A DNA stretch of 64,000 nucleotides, taken from NCBI RefSeq assembly GCF_030056705.1, contig NZ_JASHIC010000032.1, positions 1-64,000 on the forward strand, read 5' to 3'. The notes under the pieces are model-generated. The model worked only from the letters and a program-made list of their open reading frames with translations. It was not told the DNA's origin and ran no database searches. The position numbers were made by a program, and so were the translations under genes. Numbering within the stretch: position 1 is the stretch's first letter; each line of letters opens with the position of its first letter. Shown piece by piece: positions 34,734-43,158 of this stretch. The stretch comes from Flectobacillus longus. GTDB lineage: Bacteria; Bacteroidota; Bacteroidia; Cytophagales; Spirosomataceae.

Positions 34734-35208
34734 AAAAATTAATGAGAAGAAGTAATACTTGTAAGGTTAAATTGGCCCAAATTCCAGCAGCTACGTCGTC
34801 TAGCATAACACCCCACCCTTTTTCATATTTTTCAAATGAACGTATGTTAAAAGGTTTGAAAATATCATAAATCCTAAATAGTATCAATCCTAATACCAAG
34901 TTGACCCAAGAGAATGGAATTAAGCACAAACTTAACCACTGACCTACTACTTCATCTATCACAATTTTGGAAGAATCTTCACCCCAAATTTGTTCTGTAA
35001 TCTCAGATGCTTTGCGACCAATAAAGAGAAAAATAATAGTAAGTCCCACTAAAACAGCTTGATAGCTTATTGTATCTATAGGAAAAAGGGCATTTAATCC
35101 AATAACTCCCAAACAGGCTAGTATGGCTCCAAACGTGCCAGAACCTTTGGGTATATAACCTACCCCAAGCGCTGACGCTATGATAATATGTAAACGTTGA
35201 TGATTCAT
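34726..35208 (-). CDS. PgpA-family phosphatase (probable phosphatidylinositol-phosphate phosphatase)
   Basis: A 160-residue membrane protein of the phosphatidylglycerophosphatase A fold. Signature segments are GYIPKGSGTFGA, VIDEVVGQW, LFRIYDIFKPFNIRSFE and the late GWGVMLDDVAAG, which carry the acidic and basic catalytic residues. The usual substrate is phosphatidylglycerophosphate, but in the Bacteroides inositol-lipid cluster a PgpA-type enzyme dephosphorylates phosphatidylinositol phosphate. The position between ino1 and the CDP-alcohol transferase favours the latter here. It follows ino1 by 107 bases, with a hairpin in between. Confidence 0.83.
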   Translation of the reverse strand: MNHQRLHIIIASALGVGYIPKGSGTFGAILACLGVIGLNALFPIDTISYQAVLVGLTIIFLFIGRKASEITEQIWGEDSSKIVIDEVVGQWLSLCLIPFSWVNLVLGLILFRIYDIFKPFNIRSFEKYEKGWGVMLDDVAAGIWANLTLQVLLLLINFYV

Positions 35209-35271
35209 TGGAAAGAGTGCTCAAAGCCTCTAAAAAGAAGGAAAGAAAATCGTTAGCATCTAATTGAATGA

Positions 35272-35304
35272 GTTGGAAGTAAGTCAAAAAAGCTTACTTC
35301 CAAC
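35272..35304 (-). terminator. Intra-operon hairpin between ino1 and pgpA
   Basis: GTTGGAAGTAAG (35272-35283) and CTTACTTCCAAC (35293-35304) form a 12-bp stem. On the coding (minus) strand the T6 run is in the loop, not after the stem, so it is not a classical terminator. It could reduce read-through or mark an mRNA processing point. Confidence 0.55.
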
Positions 35305-35315
35305 CTTTTAGAAAT

Positions 35316-36653
35316 TTATAGCTCTACGTCTTCTTCTACATTTTCGTAGTAATCCATTCCTAAATTTGTAATTAACTCTTCACCCATTAAATAGCGAAGT
35401 GTGTTTTCTAATTTTTCCAATTGCTTGAACAAATCGTGGATTGGTTCTAAACCTGGCAATGTTTGTGGAGCTTTCCAGTAGAATGACAACCATTCTTGGA
35501 TTCCAGATAAGTTTGCACGTTTGGCTACGTCAAGAAACAAGGCCAAATCCAATACAATCGGTGCTGCTAAAATAGAGTCACGACACAAGAAATTGATTTT
35601 GATTTGCATTTGATAGCCCATCCAACCAAAGATGTCGATATTATCCCATCCTTCTTTGTTATCACCAAGTGGTGGATAATATTCGATGCGAACTTTGTGG
35701 TGAATATCACCCCACAACTCAGGATTTTGCTCTGCGTCTAAGATACCATCCAACACATTTCCTTTCGACACTTCTTTGGTTTTGAAGTTTTCTGGAGCAT
35801 CTAATACCAAGCCATCTCTATTACCTAAGATATTGGTACTGAACCACCCACGAACACCCAATGCACGAGCACGCAAACCAGGAGCCACAATAGTTTTCAT
35901 CAAGGTTTGACCTGTTTTGAAATCTTTTCCAGCTATAGGCGTATGAGTCAATGTAGCTAATTCTTCAAGGGCAGGGATATCTAAACACAAGTTTGGAGCG
36001 CCCATTGCAAATGGTACACCTGATTTGATAGCAGCATAGGCATACATCATTGAAGGAGCGATATCTGGATCGTTACTTGCCAAACCAGCTTCAAAATTTG
36101 CCAATGACGAGTGCACCTCTTTTGCTTCATGGTAGATTTCTGTAGAACCACACCAAACCATTACCAAACGCTCACAATCATTAGCGATTTTGAAGTTTTC
36201 GATGTCTGCCATCAATTCTTCAATCAATTCTAATTTACTGGTTTGAGGCTTTACATTATTTCCTTCCAAGTTTTTTACGTAACGCTTGTCAAAAACCGCT
36301 TTCATAGGTACGATTTTTTCCAAATCCTCACGAATCAACTCCACCATACCACGTTCTAAAACACCCGCTTTGAGAGCAGCATCAAACATGTTGTCTCCAT
36401 ATACGTCCCATCCTCCGAAAACGATGCTATCTAAAGAAGCCAATGGTACAAAATCTTTAATTTTTGGATTACGCTTTTCTGTTCTTTTACCCAAGCGGAT
36501 ATTAGCCGTCTGAGTAAGAGAACCTGTCGGATGTGCTAATCCTTTTCTAGAAGCAATAACGCCTGCTACAAACGTTGTAGCAACCGCTCCCATTCCTGGC
36601 ATCAAAATACCAAGTTTTCCTGTAGCAGCCGAAACCGTAGGGTTCATATTCAT
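35316..36653 (-). CDS. ino1: Myo-inositol-3-phosphate synthase
   Basis: A 445-residue NAD-dependent enzyme that converts glucose 6-phosphate to inositol 3-phosphate, the committed step to inositol lipids. The N-terminal Rossmann region includes ILMPGMGAVATTF (nucleotide-binding glycine loop); later GGWDVYGDNMFDAA, the AGKDFKTGQTLMKT motif and LGNRDGLVL are conserved in the family, with lysines in GKDFKTGQT thought to act in catalysis. Its length is close to that of bacterial homologues. It starts the minus-strand lipid operon, with a TetR gene upstream and a palindromic site in the 354-base gap. Confidence 0.93.
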   Translation of the reverse strand: MNMNPTVSAATGKLGILMPGMGAVATTFVAGVIASRKGLAHPTGSLTQTANIRLGKRTEKRNPKIKDFVPLASLDSIVFGGWDVYGDNMFDAALKAGVLERGMVELIREDLEKIVPMKAVFDKRYVKNLEGNNVKPQTSKLELIEELMADIENFKIANDCERLVMVWCGSTEIYHEAKEVHSSLANFEAGLASNDPDIAPSMMYAYAAIKSGVPFAMGAPNLCLDIPALEELATLTHTPIAGKDFKTGQTLMKTIVAPGLRARALGVRGWFSTNILGNRDGLVLDAPENFKTKEVSKGNVLDGILDAEQNPELWGDIHHKVRIEYYPPLGDNKEGWDNIDIFGWMGYQMQIKINFLCRDSILAAPIVLDLALFLDVAKRANLSGIQEWLSFYWKAPQTLPGLEPIHDLFKQLEKLENTLRYLMGEELITNLGMDYYENVEEDVEL

Positions 36654-37007
36654 AATCTATTTGTAATATATGGTGAATTGTTCTTATAAATGCAACTTAG
36701 TAATTTCTAAGGGATTATCATTTGAGCTATGACAATCTTAACCTATATTTTACTTTAGGTATCTACTAAAATATCGACTAAAAAAACTTATTTGAAGACG
36801 AAAACACAAAACTTATCGACTAAATTCGTATTTCGGTCTAATTTTTATTCAAAAAAATCAGGCTGTTGTATAAAAAGCCTAACTGCATTTAGTGGAAGGA
36901 TATATGTTGGAAATAGAAAAAAGAAGAAGAATCTTTTAATAAAACAGTATTTAGAAAAAAAAGTTTCAACAGAAATCAGATTTTCTTAAATTTTATTTTT
37001 GTTACGC
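36654..37007. other. Regulatory gap between tetR and ino1
   Basis: The gap holds the palindromic site at 36818-36838 and a looser related sequence at 36740-36760 (AACCTA and TTTAGGT halves). A GACTAAA half-site starts at 36776. I did not find an exact minus-strand TAnnTTTG; a version with one extra spacer base lies near 36807-36815. A 65-codon plus-strand frame here is not supported. Confidence 0.5.
36818..36838. promoter_or_regulatory. TetR operator candidate upstream of ino1
   Basis: A 21-base palindrome of the form GACYRAA-N7-TTYRGTC, almost identical to the one at the tetR promoter (37633-37653; two differences by eye). It lies 165 bases upstream of the ino1 start. Confidence 0.6.
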
Positions 37008-37625
37008 TTAGGCAAACGATGATTTGATGCCAATGCCACTAATAAAGGTATCAATTAAGAAATCTATATGACGAATGTAGTCTTTCTCAATTTCAAACAC
37101 TTCCATGTTCGATAGTTCAAACCCACGCAAAGAAGCCACAATTACTCGACTAAGTACTTCGATATGCTCCTCTGTTTCGGAACGAAATTCCTCGTTTTCA
37201 ATACCAAAAATAAGAAAATCTTTTACCAAGGCTAGCTCTTCATTCAGATGTTTTCGCTTTAGATTAAAAATTGTAATTGCATGATCCATAATCTCCTCCT
37301 TGAGTACCTGACTAAGATTACACATCTTCTCAAGTTTTTGGAGACGTGTCAACCAATACACTTTCAATTTTTGTCTCGCTGTAACTTCTTTCGATGCAGC
37401 GATTTCGATAGACTCAAATAATTCTCGAATCTCGTTTTCGATTACTGCTTCAAAAATTTCAATTTTACTCGGAAAATAGTAATATAAGGTACTTTTTCCT
37501 TTACCTACAAATTTGGCAATATCCTCCATTGTGGTCTTTTTGAGACCATAACGTTGAAACAAAACTTTTGCGGCTTCAATCACCTCCTTGATGATGATTT
37601 CGTCTTTTTGAAGTGTGTCAGTCAT
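37008..37625 (-). CDS. TetR/AcrR regulator, candidate controller of the inositol-lipid operon
   Basis: A 205-residue protein. Residues about 12-60 are the TetR helix-turn-helix: AAKVLFQRYGLKKTTMEDIAKF, then GKGKSTLYYYFPSKIEIF. The C-terminal part is an all-helical ligand and dimer domain without recognisable specificity. It lies between the ABC ATPase gene and ino1 on the same strand. Its own promoter has a palindrome covering the predicted transcription start, which is the usual position for TetR self-repression, and a near-copy stands before ino1. A lipid or acyl-type effector would make sense but is not shown by the sequence. Confidence 0.85.
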   Translation of the reverse strand: MTDTLQKDEIIIKEVIEAAKVLFQRYGLKKTTMEDIAKFVGKGKSTLYYYFPSKIEIFEAVIENEIRELFESIEIAASKEVTARQKLKVYWLTRLQKLEKMCNLSQVLKEEIMDHAITIFNLKRKHLNEELALVKDFLIFGIENEEFRSETEEHIEVLSRVIVASLRGFELSNMEVFEIEKDYIRHIDFLIDTFISGIGIKSSFA

Positions 37626-37632
37626 ACGATTC

Positions 37633-37653
37633 GACCAAATTTGTATTTCGGTC
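37633..37653. promoter_or_regulatory. TetR operator candidate at the tetR transcription start
   Basis: A 21-base palindrome (GACCAAA-N7-TTCGGTC) between the -7 box and the tetR ATG (37625), covering the predicted transcription start near 37649. Confidence 0.68.
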
Positions 37654-37684
37654 CAAAATTATACAAGAGAATCCGATTTGACAA
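37654..37684 (-). promoter_or_regulatory. Promoter of tetR
   Basis: On the minus strand, TTG (37682-37684), a 20-base spacer and TAATTTTG (37654-37661), a perfect -7 box with near-ideal spacing. The operator palindrome abuts the -7 box. Confidence 0.65.
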
Positions 37685-37713
37685 TACATTTTAGTTTTTT
37701 TATCAGATTAATC

Positions 37714-37734
37714 GACCAAATTTTACTTTTTGTC
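37714..37734. promoter_or_regulatory. Third TetR-type palindrome at the end of the ABC ATPase gene
   Basis: GACCAAA-N7-TTTTGTC, matching the GACYRAA-N7-TTYRGTC form at most positions. It overlaps the stop region of the ABC gene and lies 61 bases upstream of the second site, which could allow looping or cooperative binding. Confidence 0.45.
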
Positions 37735-38487
37735 TAAGTATTGATGAAAAAATTCTTTAATTGGAGTAATAGCAGACTGAACAAATGAGGAAATATAAGG
37801 ATTTGTTGTTTGTGAAAAAATCTCCATAGGTGTTCCCAACATCAATAAATCACCTTTGTGCATCACTCCTATTCGATCAGCTACCAATAATGCTTCAATC
37901 ATATCATGAGTAACAAAAAGGCAAGCAATTTCTTCATGTTTAATTAAAGAAACTAGATTCTGACGCAAATGTTGTTTATTGATTGAGTCCAAATTTGAAA
38001 AAGGCTCATCGAGTAACAAGGCTTGTGGTTCTTCGGCGATGGCTCTTGCAATGGCTGTTCTTTGCTTTTCGCCTCCAGACACATCTTTGGGCTTTTTATC
38101 TTTGATATGGGAGATTCCACATAAATCCAACAACTCAGTTACTCTTTCTGTACGATACTCACGAGTATATTTTGTTAGCGATAAATCTATATTTTCCCAA
38201 ATTTTGTGCTCTGGTTTAAGTTTGTAATCTTGTGGAACAAGTTTTATATCTGGCAATTCACGAATGAGTCTATTAAAGTATAAGTCTATTAACTTGTTAT
38301 CTAACCACATTTCTCCAGCATCGGGGCGGATATTTCCAGAAATCATGTTTAACAAAGTAGTCTTTCCTGAACCACTTTCACCCACAATTGCTAGAATTTC
38401 TGCTGGAGCTACTTCAAGTGAAATATTGTTTACGACTACTCGTTCATCATATACCTTTGTCAAATTATTAATTTTCAAAATACTCAT
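37723..38487 (-). CDS. ABC transporter ATP-binding protein
   Basis: A 254-residue ATPase subunit. Walker A is GESGSGKTT, the signature is VSGGEKQR, Walker B is ALLLDEPF and the switch His is in VTHDMIEAL. The sequence is most like the PotA/FbpC-type importer ATPases but lacks their C-terminal regulatory domain. It begins 21 bases after the permease gene on the same strand, so the two are probably made together, although the permease is of a different, exporter-like kind. The transported substrate is unknown. Confidence 0.87.
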   Translation of the reverse strand: MSILKINNLTKVYDERVVVNNISLEVAPAEILAIVGESGSGKTTLLNMISGNIRPDAGEMWLDNKLIDLYFNRLIRELPDIKLVPQDYKLKPEHKIWENIDLSLTKYTREYRTERVTELLDLCGISHIKDKKPKDVSGGEKQRTAIARAIAEEPQALLLDEPFSNLDSINKQHLRQNLVSLIKHEEIACLFVTHDMIEALLVADRIGVMHKGDLLMLGTPMEIFSQTTNPYISSFVQSAITPIKEFFHQYLDKK

Positions 38488-38508
38488 GCCTTTATAGAGG
38501 GAAAAACA

Positions 38509-40215
38509 TTACGAATGTCGGATTCTTTCCCAAGAAATAAATTTATACTGTTGAAATAATATGATTGCTATTATAGAAAAGGCTGTAGAAATCACTAAAG
38601 TTCCCACCAAGGTCTTTGCAATATAATAATGAATCAGACCAATTAAAGGCATAACAAAAATAAGGTTAAAAAATCTTATCCAATTATTGCCCTTTGCATT
38701 CGAGTTAGAAGCCTCTACTGAAAACGGTAATCTAAAGCTTTCTTTAAATACGCTTATGGCGATATACAGCAATGTTACCGAAATATTGAGATATATATCT
38801 TTTAGACAATTTACTCCTTCTTTTAGCAACATAATAGTAGTAATTAGGATATAGAGTGGTACAATAAAACGAATAATAACCGAACGATATGCACCCACTA
38901 AAAGTTCGCCAGGGTTTTCAATCGGCATAATTTGATAAATCCATGAAGCCTTCCAATTGTCTGACAAAAAGATTTGTTGCACAATCATACTGAGTGTAAA
39001 AGTAGTATAATAAAGAATCATCAATCGATTTATATCTACTGTTAAAGTATCATTATAATAACGAATAGTAAAAAGTATCAACAAACCTAAAGACGGATAA
39101 GCTCGAAGCTTAAATCTCCTATCTCTTGTAACAATAGTCCAAACAAGCTCAAAAGCAGATTTTTCAAGGATTGAATGTTTAAATAATTGGTGAATTTTGT
39201 CGAAAAACTCTCTAATCAGAGATTTGGCAGATGAAGCCTTCGTATCAACAGTCGCAAAATATTGAATAGAAGTCAGTCTATTTGCAAAGAAAGGTGCCAA
39301 GTACTTATTGATAAGCACCATAGCTAATATTGGGAAAAATACACCAAGAAAAATAAAATTCAAATGATGCCAATCTTTCACATGATACACATAGCTATCC
39401 AGTATATGAGCATACCATGCAGGAGGTGCGAAATAATGCCAAAACTTTACGCTCGAAGGTTGGAATATATCCTCTACTGAGATTTTAGATTGTCCAGATA
39501 TAAACTGATACCCAATAGATAGACTAAGCGTAAAGAAAATCTGTACATAAATTATAATATCCTTAAAGCGTTCAGGATTTACAAGTCTTGATAAAAAGAT
39601 ATAAAGTCCACTAGAAATAAAGACCGAAATTAAGCACAGAAAAGCGACTCCAATCAGGAAGAGTATACCTACGACAAAACCCATCTTTAGTGCTAGAACT
39701 ATTGCTAGCCCAATGGCATTGGCGAAAGTTAAAAGACCTAGAAAAATCAACAAATGAAGCAAACGAGATATCCAGATTGTTTTGGGGTCAACTGGTCTTG
39801 AAAGTAAAGTAGAATTATCTTGACTATCAAAGAGAACCTCTGCGAAATCGGCTAACATATTGAAGCAAATCATGAACATCATATAAGTAAAACACATCAG
39901 CATCATATTAAAAACTGTTTGCTTTACTGAGAATATGACAATTGCATAAAGGAAACTAAAAACAGCCTGAATTATTGAAGTTTTTAGAAAAGTTCTATGG
40001 TTTGATTCCTCTTCTATCTCTGGTTCAATAAGTAAGCCTTCTGTTTCTTCTGGACTTTCAGCAGCCTCGGTTGAACGAGGGTTTTTTATCCAAAATCCCC
40101 TTGTTTCAATCAATAATTTTACTTCGAGAATGGCACGAAGCGAGGTGTAGTCGACACCGATATTTATAAAAAACCAACGAAATTTATCTAGAAAGTATAA
40201 TATAAATTTAACCAT
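38509..40215 (-). CDS. Large ABC-2-like permease of unknown substrate
   Basis: A 568-residue polytopic protein with about twelve helices in two groups and an N-terminal cytoplasmic region of about 80 residues that includes an acidic stretch (EAAESPEETEGLLIEPEIEEE). It lies between two ABC ATPase genes on the same strand and probably serves as the membrane part for the GPNGAGKT-type ATPase just upstream. I recognise no family more precise than ABC-2-like exporters of Bacteroidota. A substrate such as lipid or polysaccharide is possible but not shown. Confidence 0.65.
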   Translation of the reverse strand: MVKFILYFLDKFRWFFINIGVDYTSLRAILEVKLLIETRGFWIKNPRSTEAAESPEETEGLLIEPEIEEESNHRTFLKTSIIQAVFSFLYAIVIFSVKQTVFNMMLMCFTYMMFMICFNMLADFAEVLFDSQDNSTLLSRPVDPKTIWISRLLHLLIFLGLLTFANAIGLAIVLALKMGFVVGILFLIGVAFLCLISVFISSGLYIFLSRLVNPERFKDIIIYVQIFFTLSLSIGYQFISGQSKISVEDIFQPSSVKFWHYFAPPAWYAHILDSYVYHVKDWHHLNFIFLGVFFPILAMVLINKYLAPFFANRLTSIQYFATVDTKASSAKSLIREFFDKIHQLFKHSILEKSAFELVWTIVTRDRRFKLRAYPSLGLLILFTIRYYNDTLTVDINRLMILYYTTFTLSMIVQQIFLSDNWKASWIYQIMPIENPGELLVGAYRSVIIRFIVPLYILITTIMLLKEGVNCLKDIYLNISVTLLYIAISVFKESFRLPFSVEASNSNAKGNNWIRFFNLIFVMPLIGLIHYYIAKTLVGTLVISTAFSIIAIILFQQYKFISWERIRHS

Positions 40216-40295
40216 AGTCTATTTTTTAGTAAAGGATGGCAGAACATCCTGCGCAATTTCTATGTGTCAGCAAATGTAGGGATTACCCAAATCAT

Positions 40296-41084
40296 TTATT
40301 TTATATCATCCAACACCGAAACAAATAACTCTGCATTGTCTTTAATATGTGAAGTGTTTCCTGTTAAATTACTAAAGATAGATTCCAAAGAGCCTGTCAC
40401 ATTTTGTTGTAGGTCTTCAAAAGTACCATCAGCAATAATCTCGCCTTGGTTAATGACGATAATTCTATCTGAAATTTTTTCTACCACATCCATCAAATGT
40501 GATGAATAAAAAATCGTTTTGCCTTGTAGCTTTAGTTTACCTAAAATTTCTTTTACAAGCAGTACCGCATTGGGATCTAATCCAGAAAGAGGTTCATCCA
40601 AAATAATCAAGTCTGGATTATGCATCATTCCTGCAATTAATTGAACCTTTTGTTTTGAACCCTTCGAAAATACACTCATACGTCTGTCAGCCATATTTCC
40701 TAGCTCAAACACTTCAAGCATTTTGGGTGAAACTTCCGCAATTTTATAATCGGGCATTTTATGAAGGCGACCTACAAATCTCAGATACTCTAGGGGTGTC
40801 AATTGCTCATATAACTGTGCATTTTCGGGAACATAACCTACTTTCTGTTTTACCTCGAGCGAGTGAGTTTTGATATTATACCCTAGCACTCGAACCATAC
40901 CCGAAAATCCTGTTACCAATCCAATCAATGTCTTAAGCGTAGTAGTCTTCCCTGCTCCGTTAGGGCCGATATATCCAACAATTTGACCACGGCTTACAGT
41001 CAAATTTAGTCCTTTCAGAACCTCCTTTTCACCATAATTCATCGTCAAGTTTTCAATCTCTATCACAGGGCAATCAATATTCAT
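40296..41084 (-). CDS. ABC-2-type ATP-binding protein
   Basis: A 262-residue ATPase of the exporter type. Walker A is GPNGAGKTTT, the Q-loop is in VGYVPENAQLYEQLTPLEYL, Walker B is LIILDEPLSGLDP and the switch His is in YSSHLMDVVEK. The signature is FSKGSKQKV, in place of LSGGQ but in the form common to this subfamily. It leads the three-gene ABC group. A palindrome 44 bases upstream of its start (41128-41146) may be its operator. Confidence 0.87.
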   Translation of the reverse strand: MNIDCPVIEIENLTMNYGEKEVLKGLNLTVSRGQIVGYIGPNGAGKTTTLKTLIGLVTGFSGMVRVLGYNIKTHSLEVKQKVGYVPENAQLYEQLTPLEYLRFVGRLHKMPDYKIAEVSPKMLEVFELGNMADRRMSVFSKGSKQKVQLIAGMMHNPDLIILDEPLSGLDPNAVLLVKEILGKLKLQGKTIFYSSHLMDVVEKISDRIIVINQGEIIADGTFEDLQQNVTGSLESIFSNLTGNTSHIKDNAELFVSVLDDIK

Positions 41085-41127
41085 TATTATCAGGGGTTAG
41101 TAATTCTTAAGCTGTTCAAATTTATGG

Positions 41128-41146
41128 TTAATGAAAATTTCATTAA
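41128..41146. promoter_or_regulatory. Palindrome upstream of the ABC operon
   Basis: TTAATGAAA and TTTCATTAA halves around a central A (perfect 19-base palindrome), nested inside a GGTTAA/TTAACC pair (41126-41131 and 41149-41154). A likely repressor site; its regulator is not identified. Confidence 0.5.
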
Positions 41147-41234
41147 AGTTAACCTACTTTTTTGTAAAGTATATTTTTTCATGAAAAAATACCGCAAAAT
41201 ATAGAACAGATTAGAACAGTAAGAAAAAAATTTC

Positions 41235-41242
41235 TATCTTTG
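41235..41242 (+). promoter_or_regulatory. -7 box TATCTTTG for xylulokinase
   Basis: Exact TAnnTTTG about 73 bases before the ATG at 41315. A direct repeat of AGAACAG lies at about 41202-41219, just upstream, where an activator could bind. Confidence 0.5.
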
Positions 41243-41314
41243 TTAAGCAAGGATAAGTTATATCATTTATCCTATATTTTATAAAAACAAAGCAATCTTT
41301 TAATATATTCCTCT

Positions 41315-42802
41315 ATGCTTTTACTAGGAATCGACATAGGTACTTCTTCCATTAAAGCCTCAGTTGTAGATGGCGAAACAGGCCAATTGATGGCCTCTGC
41401 CCAGTATCCTGATACTGAAAATACCATCTCGTCGCCCTTACCAGATTGGGCAGAACAAGACCCCGAAATGTGGTGGGATTGTGCAGTAAATGCTATTCAA
41501 CGTTGTAACAATTCGGGCAAATATAACCCAAAAGATATTCAAGCAATTGGGATAGCGTATCAAATGCATGGATTAGTTATGGTCGATAGAGAACACCGTG
41601 TGCTTCGTCCATCGATTATTTGGTGTGATAGTCGTGCGGTGGAAATTGGCAATAAAGCATTTCAAGAAATTGGAGAGGAAAAATGTTTATCTCATTTACT
41701 CAATTCTCCTGGAAATTTTACAGCTTCAAAATTAGCTTGGGTAAAAGCAAACGAGCCAAGAGTATATGGTTCTGTTTACAAGATTATGCTGCCAGGTGAT
41801 TTTATAGCGATGAAACTCACCAATTCAATTACGACTTCAAATTCGGCACTTTCAGAAGGTATTTTTTGGGACTTTAAAGAAAATGCTATTTCTGAAGATA
41901 TACTTAAGTATTATGGTTTTCCTAAAACTGTTTTGCCAGACTTAAAACCTGTTTTTTCGAATCATGGTGAAGTGAGTAGTTCTATGGCTGATTTAACTGG
42001 CTTAAAGGCAGGAACTCCTGTTTGTTACAAAGCTGGTGATCAACCCAATAATGCACTATCTTTGAATGTATTAGAGCCTGGCGAAGTAGCTGCAACGGCT
42101 GGTACTTCAGGAGTGGTTTATTCTGTTTCTGACCAAATTAGCTATGACCCACTTTCACGTGTCAATACATTTGCACATGTTAATCATCAATTAGATGGAC
42201 TCAATCGTTTGGGTACTTTATTGTGTATCAATGGTACAGGTATTCTGAACCGTTGGATGCGTGATCAAGTAGCGCCACAATGGTCGTACAGCCAAATGAA
42301 TGAAGCGGCTGCTTCAGTACAGGCGGGTGCCAATGGCTTATCGATTTTACCTTTTGGTAATGGAGCAGAAAGAGTACTATCAAACAAAACAATTCATTCG
42401 ACTATCACTGGACTCAATTTCAATACACATACTACCGCACACTTGATTCGTGCAGCCCAAGAAGGAATTGCGTTCTCTTTAAAATATGGTGTCGACATTA
42501 TGGCTGAAACGGGCACTGCGCCTACTGTTATTCGTGCTGGAAAAGCCAATATGTTCCTAAGTGATGTGTTTACAAAAGCGTTAGTCAACACAATAGGAGT
42601 TGCCGTTGAGTTGTACGATACTGATGGCGCAAAAGGCGCTGCATTGGGTGCAGGTATTGGTAAAGGATTCTTTTCACAGCCCAAAGAAGCATTCGAAAAT
42701 ATGGAATCAATCGGAAGTGTTGAGCCTGAAAAAGACTTGCAAGAACAATATCAACTCGTGTATTCAAACTGGAAAAGTATTTTAAATAAACAACTCCATT
42801 AG
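41315..42802 (+). CDS. xylB: Xylulokinase (FGGY family)
   Basis: A 495-residue cytoplasmic sugar kinase that phosphorylates D-xylulose for the pentose phosphate pathway. The N-terminal ATPase lobe begins LLLGIDIGTSSIKASVVD and carries AIGIAYQMHGLVMVD, with the substrate region around the MHG motif typical of xylulokinases. The second lobe has ATAGTSGVVY, the phosphate loop, and KGAALGAGIGKGFF near the end. No xylose isomerase or transporter gene is next to it. The closely related ribulo- or L-fuculokinases are less likely given the MHG motif. Confidence 0.87.
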   Translation: MLLLGIDIGTSSIKASVVDGETGQLMASAQYPDTENTISSPLPDWAEQDPEMWWDCAVNAIQRCNNSGKYNPKDIQAIGIAYQMHGLVMVDREHRVLRPSIIWCDSRAVEIGNKAFQEIGEEKCLSHLLNSPGNFTASKLAWVKANEPRVYGSVYKIMLPGDFIAMKLTNSITTSNSALSEGIFWDFKENAISEDILKYYGFPKTVLPDLKPVFSNHGEVSSSMADLTGLKAGTPVCYKAGDQPNNALSLNVLEPGEVAATAGTSGVVYSVSDQISYDPLSRVNTFAHVNHQLDGLNRLGTLLCINGTGILNRWMRDQVAPQWSYSQMNEAAASVQAGANGLSILPFGNGAERVLSNKTIHSTITGLNFNTHTTAHLIRAAQEGIAFSLKYGVDIMAETGTAPTVIRAGKANMFLSDVFTKALVNTIGVAVELYDTDGAKGAALGAGIGKGFFSQPKEAFENMESIGSVEPEKDLQEQYQLVYSNWKSILNKQLH

Positions 42803-43004
42803 TAAGTATAAATCATTTACATTCAAGATTGGTTAAATGTTATCTTGCATAATGCAATAAAAATCCGAGACTTAGTCTCGAACTAGGCAACAATTCAATC
42901 TATTTTGAGTTAAACAGAGTCATCCCTAATTTTGGAATAATTTAAAATTGAGACCTCTTGTTTGTGTTTATTGGGATTCTCAAGGTGAACCATTGTATTG
43001 TTTA

Positions 43005-43046
43005 TGAAAAAAGGGGTCGAAATGAGTTTTTCGCCCCCTTTTTTCA
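43005..43046. terminator. Bidirectional terminator
   Basis: TGAAAAAAGGGG pairs with CCCCTTTTTTCA, with inner CGAAA/TTTCG pairing broken by one mismatch. A and T runs flank the stem. Confidence 0.75.
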
Positions 43047-43071
43047 TACTATATTTCAACATGACATTTCT

Positions 43072-43158
43072 TTAGACGCAATGCTTTGCGTATCTACTAG
43101 TAAAATCTAGATTAAAAATAATCACTCATGCGCTCAATCACTAAATCACTCAATTTAG
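43072..43158 (+). repeat. Dispersed intergenic repeat, copy C
   Basis: AGACGCAAT with a partly complementary TTGCGTATCTAC (43072-43098), then AAAAATAATCACTCA from 43115 and repeated TCACTAAATCACTCAATT. Same order as copy B at 23079-23164. Confidence 0.6.

Noticed and set aside
36792-36989. A 65-codon plus-strand frame in the tetR-ino1 gap
   Set aside because: It lies across the TetR-type palindrome and AT-rich sequence, has low-complexity Lys-rich content and no promoter. The gap is better explained as regulatory DNA.
42867-42890. Small palindrome CGAGACTTAGTCTCG as another copy of the dispersed repeat
   Set aside because: It shares GAGAC/GTCTC only by chance and lacks the AATAATCACTCA tail.
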